Of a stretch of DNA of 64,000 bases, positions 1-11,217 are shown in pieces. Source of the stretch: Agapetus fuscipes (lineage: Eukaryota > Arthropoda > Insecta > Trichoptera > Glossosomatidae); assembly GCA_951799405.1 (NCBI GenBank), contig OX637344.1, forward strand, positions 6,324,001-6,388,000. Reading direction: 5' to 3'. Under the pieces are notes generated by a model. That model did no database searches, was not told the DNA's origin, and saw nothing but the letters and a program-made list of their open reading frames with translations. The position numbers were made by a program, and so were the translations under genes. The first letter of the stretch is position 1, and each line of letters begins with the position of its first letter.

Positions 1-41
1 AGGAGACATCAAGCTTTCGAAGGAAAGTAACCTCACTGGGT

Positions 42-223
42 GTAGTACGAGTTTTTTCACTTTACTCGAAGTATTGAGTGTTCGAGAAAAATGTATGTGA
101 ACTTGTAAAGCGCCTCTGGTAAAACAAGTTTCGAACCTTTTTTTGCCAGAGGTGCTTTACAAGTTCACATACATTTTTCTCGAATACTCAATACTTCGAG
201 TAAAGTGAAAAAACTCGTACTAC
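42..223. repeat. Near-perfect foldback (inverted repeat) element
   Basis: The left arm (about 42-124) and right arm (about 141-223) are reverse complements over about 82 bp with only two or three mismatches, around a loop of roughly 16 bp. The tips read GTAGTACGAG and its complement. No coding capacity. Words in the arms (TTTACTCGAAGTATT, CGTAC) resemble the elements at 403-666 and 19595-19842, so it is probably a MITE of the same superfamily. Confidence 0.8.
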
Positions 224-402
224 GGTACAGGAGCGCAAATACGTGAAGAGGTAAAAAGTTGTAAGGCAAAAGAATTTACAAGGAGATGGATACTCTACTC
301 TGGCGCCCTTGGTATTTCGCGGGAAATCGTTGCGATGAAGAAAACTAATTTACTGAAAACTTTGATTAAAGCGTCAGCATAAAGAGCTGGATGACGTGAC
401 CT

Positions 403-666
403 GTACCCCGAGTACGAGTTGCATGTGGAGCAAAACTTGAGTAAAGTAAAAGTTTACGGAAATATTTAAATTTCGGTTTCAGTACAGGTATGAGATGCAT
501 GTTTAGCATACCTACGCTTAAATACTTTCCAGCACGCAACTTTAAACAACTTTAATTAAACATGCAACTCGTGTTCGGGGTACTGAAACCGAAGTTTACC
601 TAAATATTTCCGTAAACATTTACTTCATTCAAGTTTTGCTAAACATGCAACTCGTACTCGGGGTAC
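403..666. mobile_element. MITE, family F (terminal motif GTACCCCGAGTACGAG)
   Basis: The first and last about 23 bp are exact reverse complements beginning GTACCCCGAGTACGAGTTGC. The subterminal region (AAACTTGAGTAAAGTAAA, TTTACGGAAATATTT) is also inverted on the right side. There is no ORF. A diverged copy lies at 19595-19842. No target duplication beyond the palindromic GTAC could be assigned, so the superfamily is open. Confidence 0.75.
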
Positions 667-1303
667 TGCTCAATTTTATTGTTACACTTTATCTGGAATT
701 CAGGGCTCACAAGGAGGTAAATAACTTGCTCAAAACCTGCTTAATGCAAAATTGTGTTTCATCGTACTCGTATTAACTTCAGAAATAAGCTTCGAAAATA
801 CTTTTCCAGTTCTTTTTTTACTTCACTGTGTACAGACTTCCGATAACCAAGATGCCTGCTGCAGTTCATACTCATCAGTCTGCTTCATAGGGAATCATCT
901 TCTTTCGCTTTTTCAGATGCAAGCCAGTGATGACAGCCATTTTCTATCCAAGTAAACCTTCCTTGTTCACCTGTTTTCATGATGAATTCTGAAATACGTT
1001 ATTTCCAGTTGATAGAAACTGTAACCATTTTTTTGAGTTTTCAATCGCATATTGTCATTTCAAATCGAAATTATAATTCTGAATATCTTACAGGAAATTA
1101 AGACACTAAAATTGTTGACAGTTTTAAAATAAGTAGGTACATAGGTACCTATGTAAAGCAAATAAAAATGAGTTCAATTCGACAAAAAGAAAATGGTAAA
1201 ATTTACATTTATGTACAAAATTCGACAAATTGATTTGTGGTGCAATGATGGCAAAATACCTATACTAACCTACTCTGGTGGCAGATATACGTTTGCCCAA
1301 TGG
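667..1303. other. AT-rich intergenic DNA, nothing recognised
   Basis: I see no gene, RNA gene or clear repeat here. The short ORFs have no recognisable protein features. Confidence 0.6.
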
Positions 1304-1630
1304 CAGGGATGGCAAACCTTTTTGAGACCGAGTGCCGAAAAAATATTTTTTTTCAATAAAATAATATGTCGCGTGCCACATGCCATGGAAATAAATGTTT
1401 GTGTAACTTCAGATTTTTAATAAAAACAAAAATTAATACACCGAGGAAACTAATTAAGTAGATTAATTAAGAAGAAAATACACGTCGCTATTTAAATATT
1501 TTTTTAATACTATTTCTATAACTTTTTTATTTTTTCTTCTACACTTTTATTTTTTCCCCTCATTCGCGTGCCACGCAAAATCGTCTCGCGTGCCACCTGT
1601 GGCACGCGTGCCATAGGTTCGCCATCCCTG
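1304..1630. mobile_element. hAT-type MITE
   Basis: It starts CAGGGATGGCAAACCT and ends in the inverted form (complement CAGGGATGGCGAACCT), a typical hAT terminus. The flanks form an imperfect 8-bp target duplication: CCCAATGG (1296-1303) and CCCTATGG (1631-1638). The interior is AT-rich with repeated CGCGTGCCAC words near both ends, and there is no transposase. Confidence 0.8.
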
Positions 1631-1650
1631 CCCTATGGTTTGCCCTCTAC

Positions 1651-1806
1651 CCCGAAAATACTCGAGTATAAAAGTTCCGTAAACTTCCCTCAATCGCGTA
1701 AATAGAAAAATCCATGGAATTTACAACCGCACCCCTATACATGGATCATTCATTATTTTCTATTTAAACGATCGAGGGGAGTTTACGCAATGTTTTATAC
1801 TCGAGT
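1651..1806. mobile_element. MITE, family G (foldback)
   Basis: Imperfect inverted repeat: CTCGAGTATAAAA...CCGTAAACTTCCCTC on the left and GAGGGGAGTTTACGC...TTTTATACTCGAG on the right, with a CCATG/CATGG centre. Related copies lie at 27742-27894 and 62990-63137, with partial ones at about 27240-27305 and 49795-49870. Confidence 0.65.
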
Positions 1807-2254
1807 TTAAGGTAATGGTAGGTACCACAGATCAAGTAGGTAACTACGAGTGTAATATTATGTGTTTCGTGTAGCAGTGTCATGCATTGCAAGTGACAGC
1901 GCGGGATTCCGACAGCCCGCGGCCATTTTGGTGTTCCCCACTGCAAACAAGAAACAAGCCATTTCAATTATATCTGCAGAGTGCCTCGGGGAGATGCGCT
2001 CCACGCAAGACAAACAATTGTGCACCCTAACTTAATCTAAGTTGCACATTCAGCATGCAACATCTCACTGATCACTATCTACTACCGGCACTATCTACTA
2101 ACTTGGCACTTTTGGTAGTTCAACTTGAAGTTAGCTGTATAAATACCTAATAAGAAGAGGTGTTGGAGAGGTTATTAGATTAAGGAGTCTTCTGCTTGAC
2201 CTTCAAGGCTCTACATGAGATTGCCTCAAAATATCTGAAGGAGCCATTGAGTTA

Positions 2255-2330
2255 TATATAGGTATAACTATATTGAGTTATATATTATATATATAACAAA
2301 TGAGTTATATATATAACTCAATGGAAGGAG
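2255..2330. repeat. AT palindromic microsatellite
   Basis: GAGTTATATA and TATATAACTC blocks alternate around a TATA core and form hairpins. No flanking duplication was seen. Confidence 0.6.
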
Positions 2331-2537
2331 CTGACATATTTTGTGACCACAAACACACACGTTAAACTCCTGAGGTCAGTGAAATCAAAACTTTCTGGAT
2401 AACCCCGTAAAGAAGCCGAAAACTACTTTTGATGATCAAGCCTTCAAGACGGATGTTCCAGCTTTGTGGATCACTCTCCCAGAATGACTACAGGAACTAT
2501 AGGTAGAGTTTTTTTTTAAACCCGGTTACAATTTTTA

Positions 2538-2740
2538 GTCGGTGTTATGGCCGCGGGGATCAAGTCGGGTTATTTGGAACCGGATAACGTTGGTTTGAAT
2601 CTTGCAACGATAACTTCGACCCTGGTTCAACAGATGCCGTTGCATGCACACAAGCTTCTGCTTTCGCATGAAGACAACTGGCCAGGCAAAATAGGTTGGT
2701 GGATTGCATTCCTTTCCACAAATCTATTTTAAAAATATAT
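2538..2740 (+). mobile_element. SINE family D (class II tRNA-derived)
   Basis: The head reads GTTATGGCCGCGGGG, like the A-box of serine/leucine tRNAs, and about 45 bp later TTGGTTTGAATCTTGC, a decayed B-box. The body ends in CCACAAATCTATTTTAAAAA. Other copies are at 32510-32715 (B-box intact, GGTTCGAATCC) and 62443-62650 (minus). The long ORF across it is carried by the repeat and is not a gene. Confidence 0.8.
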
Positions 2741-3444
2741 ATATTGTGGTTAATGCATTCGACTTGATGTCAAAAGTTTCCAAGTTCAAAATCAGCTATG
2801 AAGCCTTTGTGACTGGTCTTTACATTGGCATATTCATATCCATTTCAATAACATTTATTTCTCTGGAGACACTGCACACAAATAGTAATGAAATATGAAT
2901 CAAAAAACCTTGAACAAAAGCCAAAAATTTCAAAAAAGAAACATCAGAAAAATTACATCTACAAATCAATAAGAAAAGTCAACGTTTGGATAAAATATTT
3001 TATTTTTTATATTTTTCCTATACAAGTCAACCAAAACAGATACAACACATGCAAAAAAACTGTTAATATCTTGATTTGAAAACAGCGTCTCATGTTGATG
3101 ACTGAAGAATTGTTACATTGAAGCCAGTAGGGATAGGACCTGTCGTAGTTGGTGTAAACCTGTGCTACACTTGTACCACAATAAAAAAGTTATTTAACAA
3201 CTTAAATACTGTCTTCATGTTATGAAACGGGTTAGTATATTTGTTAACAAATATAAAAATAATAATAATAACGCATGTAAAGCTTTAAACTTTCACTTTT
3301 ACTTGAATGATCAGCGTTAGATGACGCACTTTGATAAACAGCCTTGAAGATGCTTTCTGCTCGTGAAAGTAAAATGTCTACCCACGAATGAATCTGTCAA
3401 TAGAACACGGAGCTTATCATTGTTATAGTTGACTTAAATAAGTA
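2741..3444. other. AT-rich intergenic DNA, nothing recognised
   Basis: Short ORFs only, low complexity in places. No motif or repeat recognised. Confidence 0.55.
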
Positions 3445-3696
3445 CATCTAATCTAATCTAAGCTGCAAGGATATATACCATTTAAGATTTATATTAAATG
3501 CATTCCCACAAGCAGACATGTATAATTTCGCGCTAACACATGCCGCATGTGGACCTACATTATAAGAACCCATCTCAAATGAACATAAGCCCTGCAACTC
3601 TTGCCGTCCTTCCCTGAGACAGGGGTGACATTGGCAAAGTGAACCATTTTTTCACAGTATGGGTGTCAGCCGCATACCAACCTATAAGTCAAGGAA
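3445..3696 (-). mobile_element. SINE-like family C, full copy
   Basis: On the minus strand it runs from TTCCTTGACTTATAGGTTGG through AATGGTTCACTTTGCCAATG and CACCCCTGTCTCAGGGAAGG to a tail of GATTA units. It is about 250 bp and non-coding. This is the commonest repeat of the window. The head has at best a degenerate pol III A-box/B-box, so its origin is unassigned. Confidence 0.75.
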
Positions 3697-4153
3697 CATC
3701 ATTTTAAAAAAATCTAAGCCTAAGATTTACAGAGCAGTAACTGACTATGGGCCAGTATTTTCCACATTCCTAAGTGTCAGATTTCAATATAAAATTTATA
3801 AAATAATGTTTTATGAATTTTAGTTTACCATTTGGTGTGTTTATAATATTGGCCCTTGAATAAAATATACTATATTACAGTTACTTGAATTTGGTTTTAG
3901 ATATTAAAAAATATACTTTATTTTTTACTTATTAATGAATAATTCCTTGCACGTACCTAAGTTTTTTGTAAATTAATCAATTCATATATTTTCCTGTACA
4001 TGTATAAAATGCTTTCAAAATGTGATTTTTAATATAAAAAGGAATGTTAGCAGACACTATTAACCACACAAACATTGTCACAAGTATCACAACATTCCTA
4101 AACATTCCATCAATCCAAGCAACTCTCATTTTTAAATTTAATCTCAGCTTTGT
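3697..4153. other. AT-rich intergenic DNA, nothing recognised
   Basis: No coding or repeat signal found. Confidence 0.55.
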
Positions 4154-4486
4154 CCGGTCGATAGCTCAGTTGGTAGAGTGCTTGCATTCCATGCCGTGAG
4201 CTCGGGTTCGAATCCCACCGAGGGTGTCAGAAATGATTTCCCGTTTCGGTGTTTATTTCAAACCCCGAAATAAAATACCGGCAAGGTTTACTCAGCCTTC
4301 ACAAGAAATGAGTACCAGCCCTCTCGGGAGCTGGGAAACCCCGACTTCAACTGAAGTGGTTGGCGTAAGGCCGGCCCCCTTACCTCTAAAAATAAAAAGG
4401 TTCAACTCGCCACATGCGACCCCTTCGGGGATAACACGGCAAGAAGTTACACTATATGTGTAGCTTAGTTGCGTTTTTTTTTTTGA
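4154..4486 (+). mobile_element. SINE family A (tRNA-derived), full copy
   Basis: The head contains an excellent A-box (TAGCTCAGTTGG) and B-box (GGTTCGAATCC). It is followed by a constant body (TGATTTCCCGTTTCGGTG, ATACCGGCAAGGTTTACTC, GGCGTAAGGCCGGC, CGGCAAGAAGTTACAC) and a T-rich 3' end. The acceptor-stem pairing of a working tRNA is missing. Full or partial copies occur at 6000, 9090, 13540, 43717, 48145, 48836, 52280, 58688 and 62110. Confidence 0.88.
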
Positions 4487-4941
4487 TTAAATCATAGAAA
4501 TGCCTATAACTCCAGAATTCTGAGTATAAAACATTGCATCGACTTACCTTTTGGGGTAAATCTAAAAAAACTAAACATTATCTACGATGCCTTTGATGTC
4601 GTCGTAGATTCCATACATTTTTGATGCACCCAATTGAGGAGAGTTTGGTCAATAATATACTTAAATATTAAGAAAAAACTTCAATTTCAGTTGGCAATGA
4701 GGTTCGAAAATTTGAAAACATACATCAAAAAAATGTTCCGCCTCCATTGTGGCTGGTATTTCAGTCAAAAAATATACTAATTTTTAACCAATTGAAAGAA
4801 TATGAACAAATCAGCAAAATTTCTTAAATATATACAGGCACTTTTACTTAGTCAGGGCTAATGACACATTCATTAATTTACAGAATATTCACACATTTTC
4901 CAATAATTACAAAAGCAACAAATTAACCTTAAAGATATCAT

Positions 4942-5247
4942 GATAATAATAATATTAGGGTGATTTATTTGGTGAGCACTGCTTTTGTGTGAAATTGACC
5001 GTTGGTATGAGGTTGACCACCCATACTGTAAAAAAGCGCCAATTCTCAAGCAAGACCCAGTTGGTATAAGGCTGAATGGACCTAGGATGACCGGTCTTTG
5101 ATAAAGGCAGATTAATTTTTCAACCCAGCAAAGAGCATATTTGGAAATATAAATATTTCTTCATGCTCCGCCAAGATTCAAACCCACTACCTTCCAATCA
5201 CGAGTCCCAAGTGTTAACCAAGTCTAGTCAGACTACAGACCGGTCTC
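4942..5247 (-). mobile_element. SINE family B, with a piece of family C inside
   Basis: Read on the minus strand it has a tRNA-like head (CCGGTCTGTAGTCTGACTAG, then GGGTTTGAATC), the AGCAT...AAATATG linker, the GTCTTGCTTGAGAATTGGCG body and an (ATT)n tail. The stretch at about 5010-5040 (GGTATGAGGTTGACCACCCA) belongs to family C and replaces part of the B body, so this copy is chimeric. Confidence 0.75.
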
Positions 5248-5329
5248 AAATCATGATAATATATTACTACATGGATCATACTGAAGCTGTGAGAATCCTA
5301 ACTACAAGCGCCATTGTCTAAAACACCAC

Positions 5330-5570
5330 TTTTGATAGTTCAATGTGAAGTTAGCTGTGTTGTTACAATTTGCGGATTACTTTGTTAAAGAAAATTGAAA
5401 CATTAGCCAATGATTTCATCAGTTTGTCTGTCCTAACATCACAACAGCGCCCTCCCTCAACTGTCCTAACATCACAACAGCGCCCTCCCTCAACTGTCCT
5501 AACATCACAACAGCGCCCTCCCTCAACTGCCACCGACTTTCAGTTTAAGCCGTGTAGGTCTTTTAACCCC
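5330..5570 (+). mobile_element. MITE family H, partial, with expanded tandem repeat
   Basis: Shares CACTTTTGATAGTTCAATGT, GAAGTTAGCTG, ACAGCGCCCTCC and AAGCCGTGTAG in the same order as copies at 14160-14400 (minus), 22630-22825 (minus), 47565-47790 and 48567-49352. The family's outer end reads like CATACGGATCTACACGGCTT. The segment with the gene-size-dependent CGCCCTCC motif is amplified here (see 5428-5526). Confidence 0.7.
5428..5526 (+). repeat. Three exact 33-bp tandem repeats
   Basis: Units start CTGTCCTAACATCACAACAG at 5428, 5461 and 5494 and are identical. Identity implies recent expansion, and the array could vary in length between individuals. Confidence 0.95.
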
Positions 5571-5805
5571 TGGAGTGCCAGTTATTTTCTGGCATAGCAG
5601 TATTTCATGCGATTTTTGATCGTGTTGCTGTGTAAAAACTAAAGAAAAATTCAAAAAAATCGCATTTAGTACTATGAGCGTGGATCCAAGTTCCGGCGCT
5701 TGAGGGGTTAACAATGCAGATAATATAACACATATGTATATGTACATATAACAGAAACAACAGCAGACAATTGAGATATGTCTTCCACGCCCACTTTGTC
5801 TGAAG

Positions 5806-5945
5806 TCTCAAGTTACATGGAGTCAAACCAGCAATCTAGGATGTATGCCAAAAATGAGGAAAAAAAAAAATTGCGTTTCCATGTATTTATCTTATTTTCA
5901 GCAAAAATCCTAAAGTTCCGTCTTTGATTCTTTGACTCTAAATAC
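5806..5945. mobile_element. MITE family J (foldback)
   Basis: The left end GGAGTCAAACCAGCAATCTA and the right end, whose complement reads TAGAGTCAAAGAATCAAAGA...TAGGAT, are imperfect inverted repeats. Other copies: 11218-11350, 13493-13785, 42515-42665 and part at 43080-43140. Confidence 0.55.
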
Positions 5946-5999
5946 TGAAATACAGTACGAGCTCAATAATCCGGCACCCATTTTTTTTCAACGCTTTTT

Positions 6000-6540
6000 A
6001 ACCGGTCAATACCTCAGCTGGTAGAATGATTGTGTTTCAAACCCCCCCAAGTGATGATGATGATGATGAATGATTTCTTTCCTGTGGCGCCATTTAATGG
6101 TCTGGGACCATCTCAAGGGCGCCATGGCTTCTGGAGAAAAGCAGTGTCTTCAGTCCCTTTCTGAAGGTGGTGGTAGGCTGGTTCGCGCGAACACCGACGG
6201 GCAAATTGTTCCAGGCAACCGGCCCGGCCACCGCAAAGCTCCTGTCTGCAAAATTTGATGTGTTCGCTCTTTTGGGTACTATGACCTTGTTGACAGCAGT
6301 GAGGGCAGCAATGTATCGGAAGTGATTTTCTGTTTCAATGTATTATTTCAAATCCAAAATCAAAGTACCGGCAAGGTTTATCGCCTTCACACAAATTGAG
6401 AACCAGCCCCTCCCCACTTTAAGTGAAGTAATTGGCGTAAGGCCAGCCCCTTTTAGCTTTGAAAATAAATAGGTTCCACACGGCATTTGCAACTCCTTGG
6501 AGGGCAATGCAGCAAGAAGAATATATTTAAATAGGACCAA
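6000..6540 (+). mobile_element. SINE family A interrupted by a LINE 3' end
   Basis: The decayed SINE A head (CCGGTCAATACCTCAGCTGG) stops near 6050. The body resumes near 6320 (TTTTCTGTTTCAATG, TACCGGCAAGGTTTATC) and runs to about 6525. The LINE fragment at 6050-6310 sits between, so the SINE is the older insertion. It lies just 3' of the STX8 stop codon and may be within its 3' UTR. Confidence 0.7.
6050..6310 (-). mobile_element. CR1/L2-like LINE, 3' end of reverse transcriptase ORF
   Basis: The minus strand encodes DRSFAVAGPVAWNNLPVGVR, then TFRKGLKTLLF and a stop: the conserved C-terminus of CR1/L2/jockey-group reverse transcriptase proteins. The element ends in an (ATC)n microsatellite (6054-6070) after GGCGCCA. 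It is 5'-truncated, as is usual for LINEs. Similar fragments: 12110, 30578, 31080, 34985, 56576 and 60425. Confidence 0.82.
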
Positions 6541-6550
6541 ATATAAATTC

Positions 6551-9500
6551 CTAGAAGATCCCTAAGAGTACAATGGCTACAAATAAAATTATAATAACGG
6601 TCCAGTAACCTGAAATCAAAACAAAAAATAATTAATTTAGTAAATGGTAAAAGTAAACTTCAATGAAATAAACATGAAAGGAATATTTACCGCATGTTGC
6701 GTCGTTTGTATCCACAAGCCTTATGTTCCCAGTCTCTTGCTGAATCCTTCCATCAGTTCGCTCTACGTGGTTCGAAATGTCATCAATAATTTCTAAACAA
6801 AAAAATACAATGTCAAATCTTTAATAACTGACCATTAACTTGCCATTGTTTTAATAACTTACCATTTTGTAGTACAACTTCATTCCCAATATTCTCAGCT
6901 ATATCTTTCTGCCTGGCAATTATTTTTGACAGCTCATCCAAGCCTCTGTCTTGATCTGTAAATATCACAACAATCATTAGCACGTTTGTCACTTTCCTAA
7001 TTAACAAAATAACAATGGCAAATTACACATTTCAGACATCTCATCCCCTGTAATGACCGGGCATAGTCTAGTGGTTAATGCTTCACACCCATAATCGGAA
7101 GGTAGTAAATGATATCTCATACTGTAAATAATTGCGGTAAAGGTTTGTGCTTTTAGCATCAAAATGGCATGCAAACAGTTACAGAAATTGATTTATGTTT
7201 TTTAAAATACTAATTTTTGATTAAAACATTGTTTTATTTTAACACACAATATTGATTTTATTTTAATTATAATTTACAAACGTTTTCGACCTATATGGTC
7301 TTCTTCAGGTAGGATTACAATTTATTCAAATAAAATCAATATTGTGCGTGAAAATAAAACAATGTTTTAATCAAAAATTAGTTTTTTTTAAAAGCATAAA
7401 TCAATCAACATGATTTTTCACAATGTTAATACACAAAGCATAAAAAATATAGTTACAGAAATGCTTGCAATAATTGTTATGAGGTCACAAGTGAAAAACA
7501 GTAGAGCCTCGCTAATTCTTCTATTCTCGCAGATTTTACAAAGCTCCCTGGATGGGCTTTGATTGAATCCAGGATTCTCCTCTACTCCCACAGGTCCATC
7601 ACATCTCCAGCTACGTACGTCTGCTTGGCTGCATCTGTGTTGACACCGTCCATCCATCACATTTTTGTTCTTCCTGGTCTCCTTTGGCCTTGTGGTGCTG
7701 AGATTGTTAGGTACTTAAAGGGGCTGAGGCCGTCCATTCTAATTATGTGACCAGTCCACTACACGCACCCTATTTGACAGAACTGATCACATCGGGCTCT
7801 CTGTATGTTGTAGAGTTCTTTTTTACACCGACGACGCTAACCATTATGGTACTGAGAATCCTTCTTTCAAATGTTGCAATCAAGGCCTCGGGTTTATTTT
7901 TCATTACCCAGGTTTTGAGAGCCAGGTGGATGCTAATTATATTATCTTATATTTAACTTATACCCAAAGGCTATCTGTGAATAACCTGTTCAAATAATAT
8001 CCAACTCTCTTACAACTTACACATCACAAACAGCTATCAGATAAATTAAAAGGATATCAAACCTTGAATTATTTGCTTTTGATGCTGTTGAATTTGATGT
8101 ATGGGCCGCTGATCAGTGTCCAGCATTTCTTCATCATCCGAGCCCGTGCCCCAGTTCACAGACTTCACTTCTCGGAAACCACTATCTGAAAAACACACAA
8201 CATCCAAAATTTAATCATATTGTTACAAATATCCAAGATGTTAGTAGCTGTGTTTGGTTTGTGTGTTAGTTAATAATAAGGTCTATGAAATTTCTAGAAA
8301 TGAAAAGAAGCTTAGGTAAGGTACCAAACAATAATTTGAATTTGTTCGAGATAGACTCTGTGTAATTTGATGATTCGTTACCTTTAATAGGGCGAGAACT
8401 TTTACTAGTGCTTCCTCCGCTGAACAGTTGTTGCCGTGATTGATTAAAGTCTTGTGTGGCCTTGCGGGAAGCCGATGTCTGGACTCCGTTGTTGAATTGA
8501 CTCTGCAGCTGCAAGTGGCGCGACTGAAGTATTTCAATCTGACGAGATCTCCTCTCTCGTTCAGCATCTGTACTGTACGCAAATAAATTAAAAACAAATT
8601 AGTAACCATTTATAATTAATTTAAAGCACAGTTCAAATTCACCTTGAATTTTTATTGTTTTTTAAAAAAGAACTATCAAACTCAAATTACAGAAAGCAAT
8701 TTTCATGAAGAAGGTGCAAGGTGCAAAGGAAGACAGATAACAAAAGGTAAGCTACCAAAAAAGGTTTATTGCTTACTAGAAAAGGAGAAAAATGTATTGG
8801 CAGATTGTCTCAACGGTGTGTGTAAAAAAGGTATACATATCTAAAATCTAAATCTAAGCTGCAAAGATATATACCTATCACTTAAGATTCATAATAAACG
8901 CATTCCCACAAGCAGGCATGTATAAGTTCGCGCTAACACATGCCGCATGTGGACCTACAATATAAAAACCCAATCTCAAATGAACATAAGCCCTGCAACT
9001 CTTGCCGACCTTCCCTGAAACAGGGGTGACATTGGCAAAGTGAACCATTTTTTACAGTATGGGTGTATATAAATTGTAAAAAAGGGGTGCTACCAAAATA
9101 GTTCAGTTGGTAGAATACTTGCACTCCATGCCGAGAGCTCGGGTTCCAATCCATCAGAAATGATTTAAAGTTTCGGTGTTTATATTTCAAATCTAAAATT
9201 AAATACCGGCAAGGTTTACTCAGCCTTCACAAGAAATGAGTACCAGCCCCCACGGGAGCTGGGAAACCCACGCTTCAACTGGAGTGGTTGGGGCAAGGCC
9301 GGCCCTCTTACCAGTAGATATAAATAGGTTAACTCGCCACATGTGAAACCCTTTGGGAATAACGCGGCATGAAGTTACACTATATGTGTGGCTTAGTTGC
9401 CTTGCGTTGTTGTACTGGTAGGATGGAGTGAGGACAGATGTCGCACAGCTTCTTCAGGTCGCACGTTGGAGAATGGCCGCAGGGGACAGGAGGAGCTGGA

Positions 9501-10020
9501 GGGACAGTATTCTGGAGGCCAAGACTCGGAAAGATTTGGGCTGTAGCACTATTGGAGGGAGAGAGACATATATTGGATTCAAATATTTAGGATATTTGTT
9601 ATTACTGACATCATCTGTACTTCTGCCGTCTCCTCCAGCTGCCTGCAGAGCTGCTGGTTCTGCGTAGCGTACTGCTTCAGGCGGAGACGGATGTCAGCGG
9701 ACAGAGTGGCGTAAAGGGGCGACGAGCGCGGTTCGGAGTTCCACGCTATCAGCTTGGACTGGATATCCATGTACAGCTTCTCGCACGCATCGTGGGAAGC
9801 GATCCTGCAATAATAATCAACAAAACATTCCATCAAAAATTAACACCCGAACTGTCACTGTCAACTTTCAAGCGGCGAAAACCATCCGATAACTGTGTGG
9901 TTTGAAGCTGGTAAATAGAAGAGCTATGTAGTATGGAAATTGGATTTAACTTCCTTCTTTTATGATAGTTATCAGATTAAATTACCAAGGATCATCGTCG
10001 AAATTAATCACAAGCGACAT
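6551..10020 (-). CDS. STX8: Syntaxin-8 (Qc-SNARE), seven exons, complete
   Basis: Exons (minus): 10020-9986, 9804-9610, 8572-8382, 8185-8063, 6955-6863, 6792-6691, 6609-6551; 798 nt, 265 residues. Each intron has GT and AG and phases match; exon 2 uses the weaker donor GTCAGT because it alone keeps the frame and gives the MIT-DAERERR alignment. Residues 1-12 (MSLVINFDDDPW) and 13-80 match the N-terminal helical domain of syntaxin-8. Residues 182-235 form the SNARE helix (DQDRGLDELSKIIARQ, IGNEVVLQNEIIDDI) with the central-layer glutamine at Q211, marking a Q-SNARE. Residues 248-265 (YWTVIIILF...) are a C-terminal membrane anchor. Human syntaxin-8 has 236 residues; the extra length is in the linker (about 95-175). 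Known role of the family: fusion of early/late endosomes with syntaxin-7, Vti1b and VAMP8. Introns hold SINE A, B and C, LINE pieces and a foldback element. Confidence 0.93.
7055..7135 (+). mobile_element. SINE family B head, fragment
   Basis: Reads GACCGGGCATAGTCTAGTGG then AATCGGAAGGTAGTAAATG, the tRNA-like head of family B without its body. It lies in STX8 intron 4. Confidence 0.55.
7180..7415. mobile_element. Foldback element with hammerhead-like centre
   Basis: Arms of about 70 bp (AAAACATTGTTTTATTTTAA, ATCAAAAATTAG) are inverted around a centre whose minus strand reads CTGAAGAAGACC-ATATA-GGTCGAAAACG. That centre resembles the CUGANGA/stem II/GAAA core seen in retroelement hammerhead motifs, but with one extra A before stem II. 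It lies within STX8 intron 4. Confidence 0.6.
7520..7940 (-). pseudogene. Decayed LINE reverse transcriptase C-terminal part
   Basis: Minus-strand frames, with frameshifts and stops, give LKTWVMKNKPEALIATFERR-ILS, then YREPDVISSVK, then MDGRCQHRCSQADVRSWRCD and ENPGFNQSPSRELCK. This is the order in the C-terminal part of many arthropod non-LTR retrotransposon proteins (AFERRILR... / YKEPDVI... / W.DGVN.DA...R.WR). It is inserted in STX8 intron 4 and is dead. Confidence 0.75.
8841..9066 (-). mobile_element. SINE-like family C, 5' part missing
   Basis: Starts at the tail (AATCTAAATCTAAGCTGCAA on the plus strand) and runs to ACAGTATGGGTGT; the final about 30 bp of the family head are absent. 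Located in STX8 intron 2. Confidence 0.7.
9090..9410 (+). mobile_element. SINE family A, nearly full
   Basis: AGTTGGTAGAATACTTGCAC, GGGTTCCAATC, ATACCGGCAAGGTTTACTC and GGCATGAAGTTACAC follow in family order, with the first bases of the head lost. Located in STX8 intron 2. Confidence 0.78.
9420..9550 (+). pseudogene. LINE ORF2 C-terminus fragment
   Basis: The plus strand encodes DGVRTDVAQLLQVARWRMAA followed by GDRRSWRDSILEAKT, the terminal W-R...A-DR..WR..(I/L)LEAK motif of non-LTR retrotransposon proteins. It matches the minus-strand fragment at 43287-43460. It is antisense to STX8, in intron 2. Confidence 0.72.
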
Positions 10021-11013
<993 letters not shown>

Positions 11014-11181
11014 ATCTCAGCATTCAGAGACTTAACTTTTAAATTCCTAAACTCTGCCAGTCATTGTCCTGTTTACATATTCTAATAACCCTGAGCAACA
11101 AACGATATTATAGAAGCTGTCTACCTTTCTGAATAATAACATATTTCATAATATAATGAAATTTCCATTGTTTGCTGTAAA

Positions 11182-11187
11182 ATTAAA
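11182..11187 (+). terminator. Possible poly(A) signal ATTAAA for GABARAP
   Basis: ATTAAA about 170 bases after the stop codon. No AATAAA was seen nearer. Assignment by position only. Confidence 0.3.
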
Positions 11188-11217
11188 ATGTTCTGGCAGA
11201 GTTCTGATGCATATATG

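Noticed and set aside
2547..2732. A conserved small protein, since nearly the same ORF occurs at 2547, 32520 and 62664 (minus)
   Set aside because: These are three copies of SINE D; similarity covers non-coding ends as well and the frame is incidental.
4154..4230. tRNA gene from A-box, B-box and a plausible anticodon region
   Set aside because: The acceptor stem does not pair and the same sequence continues into a constant SINE body; heads at 43717, 48832, 58688 and 62688 are the same.
8283..8609. 108-codon minus-strand ORF in another frame over STX8 exon 3
   Set aside because: The spliced STX8 frame explains this exon and matches syntaxin-8; this ORF is a shadow.
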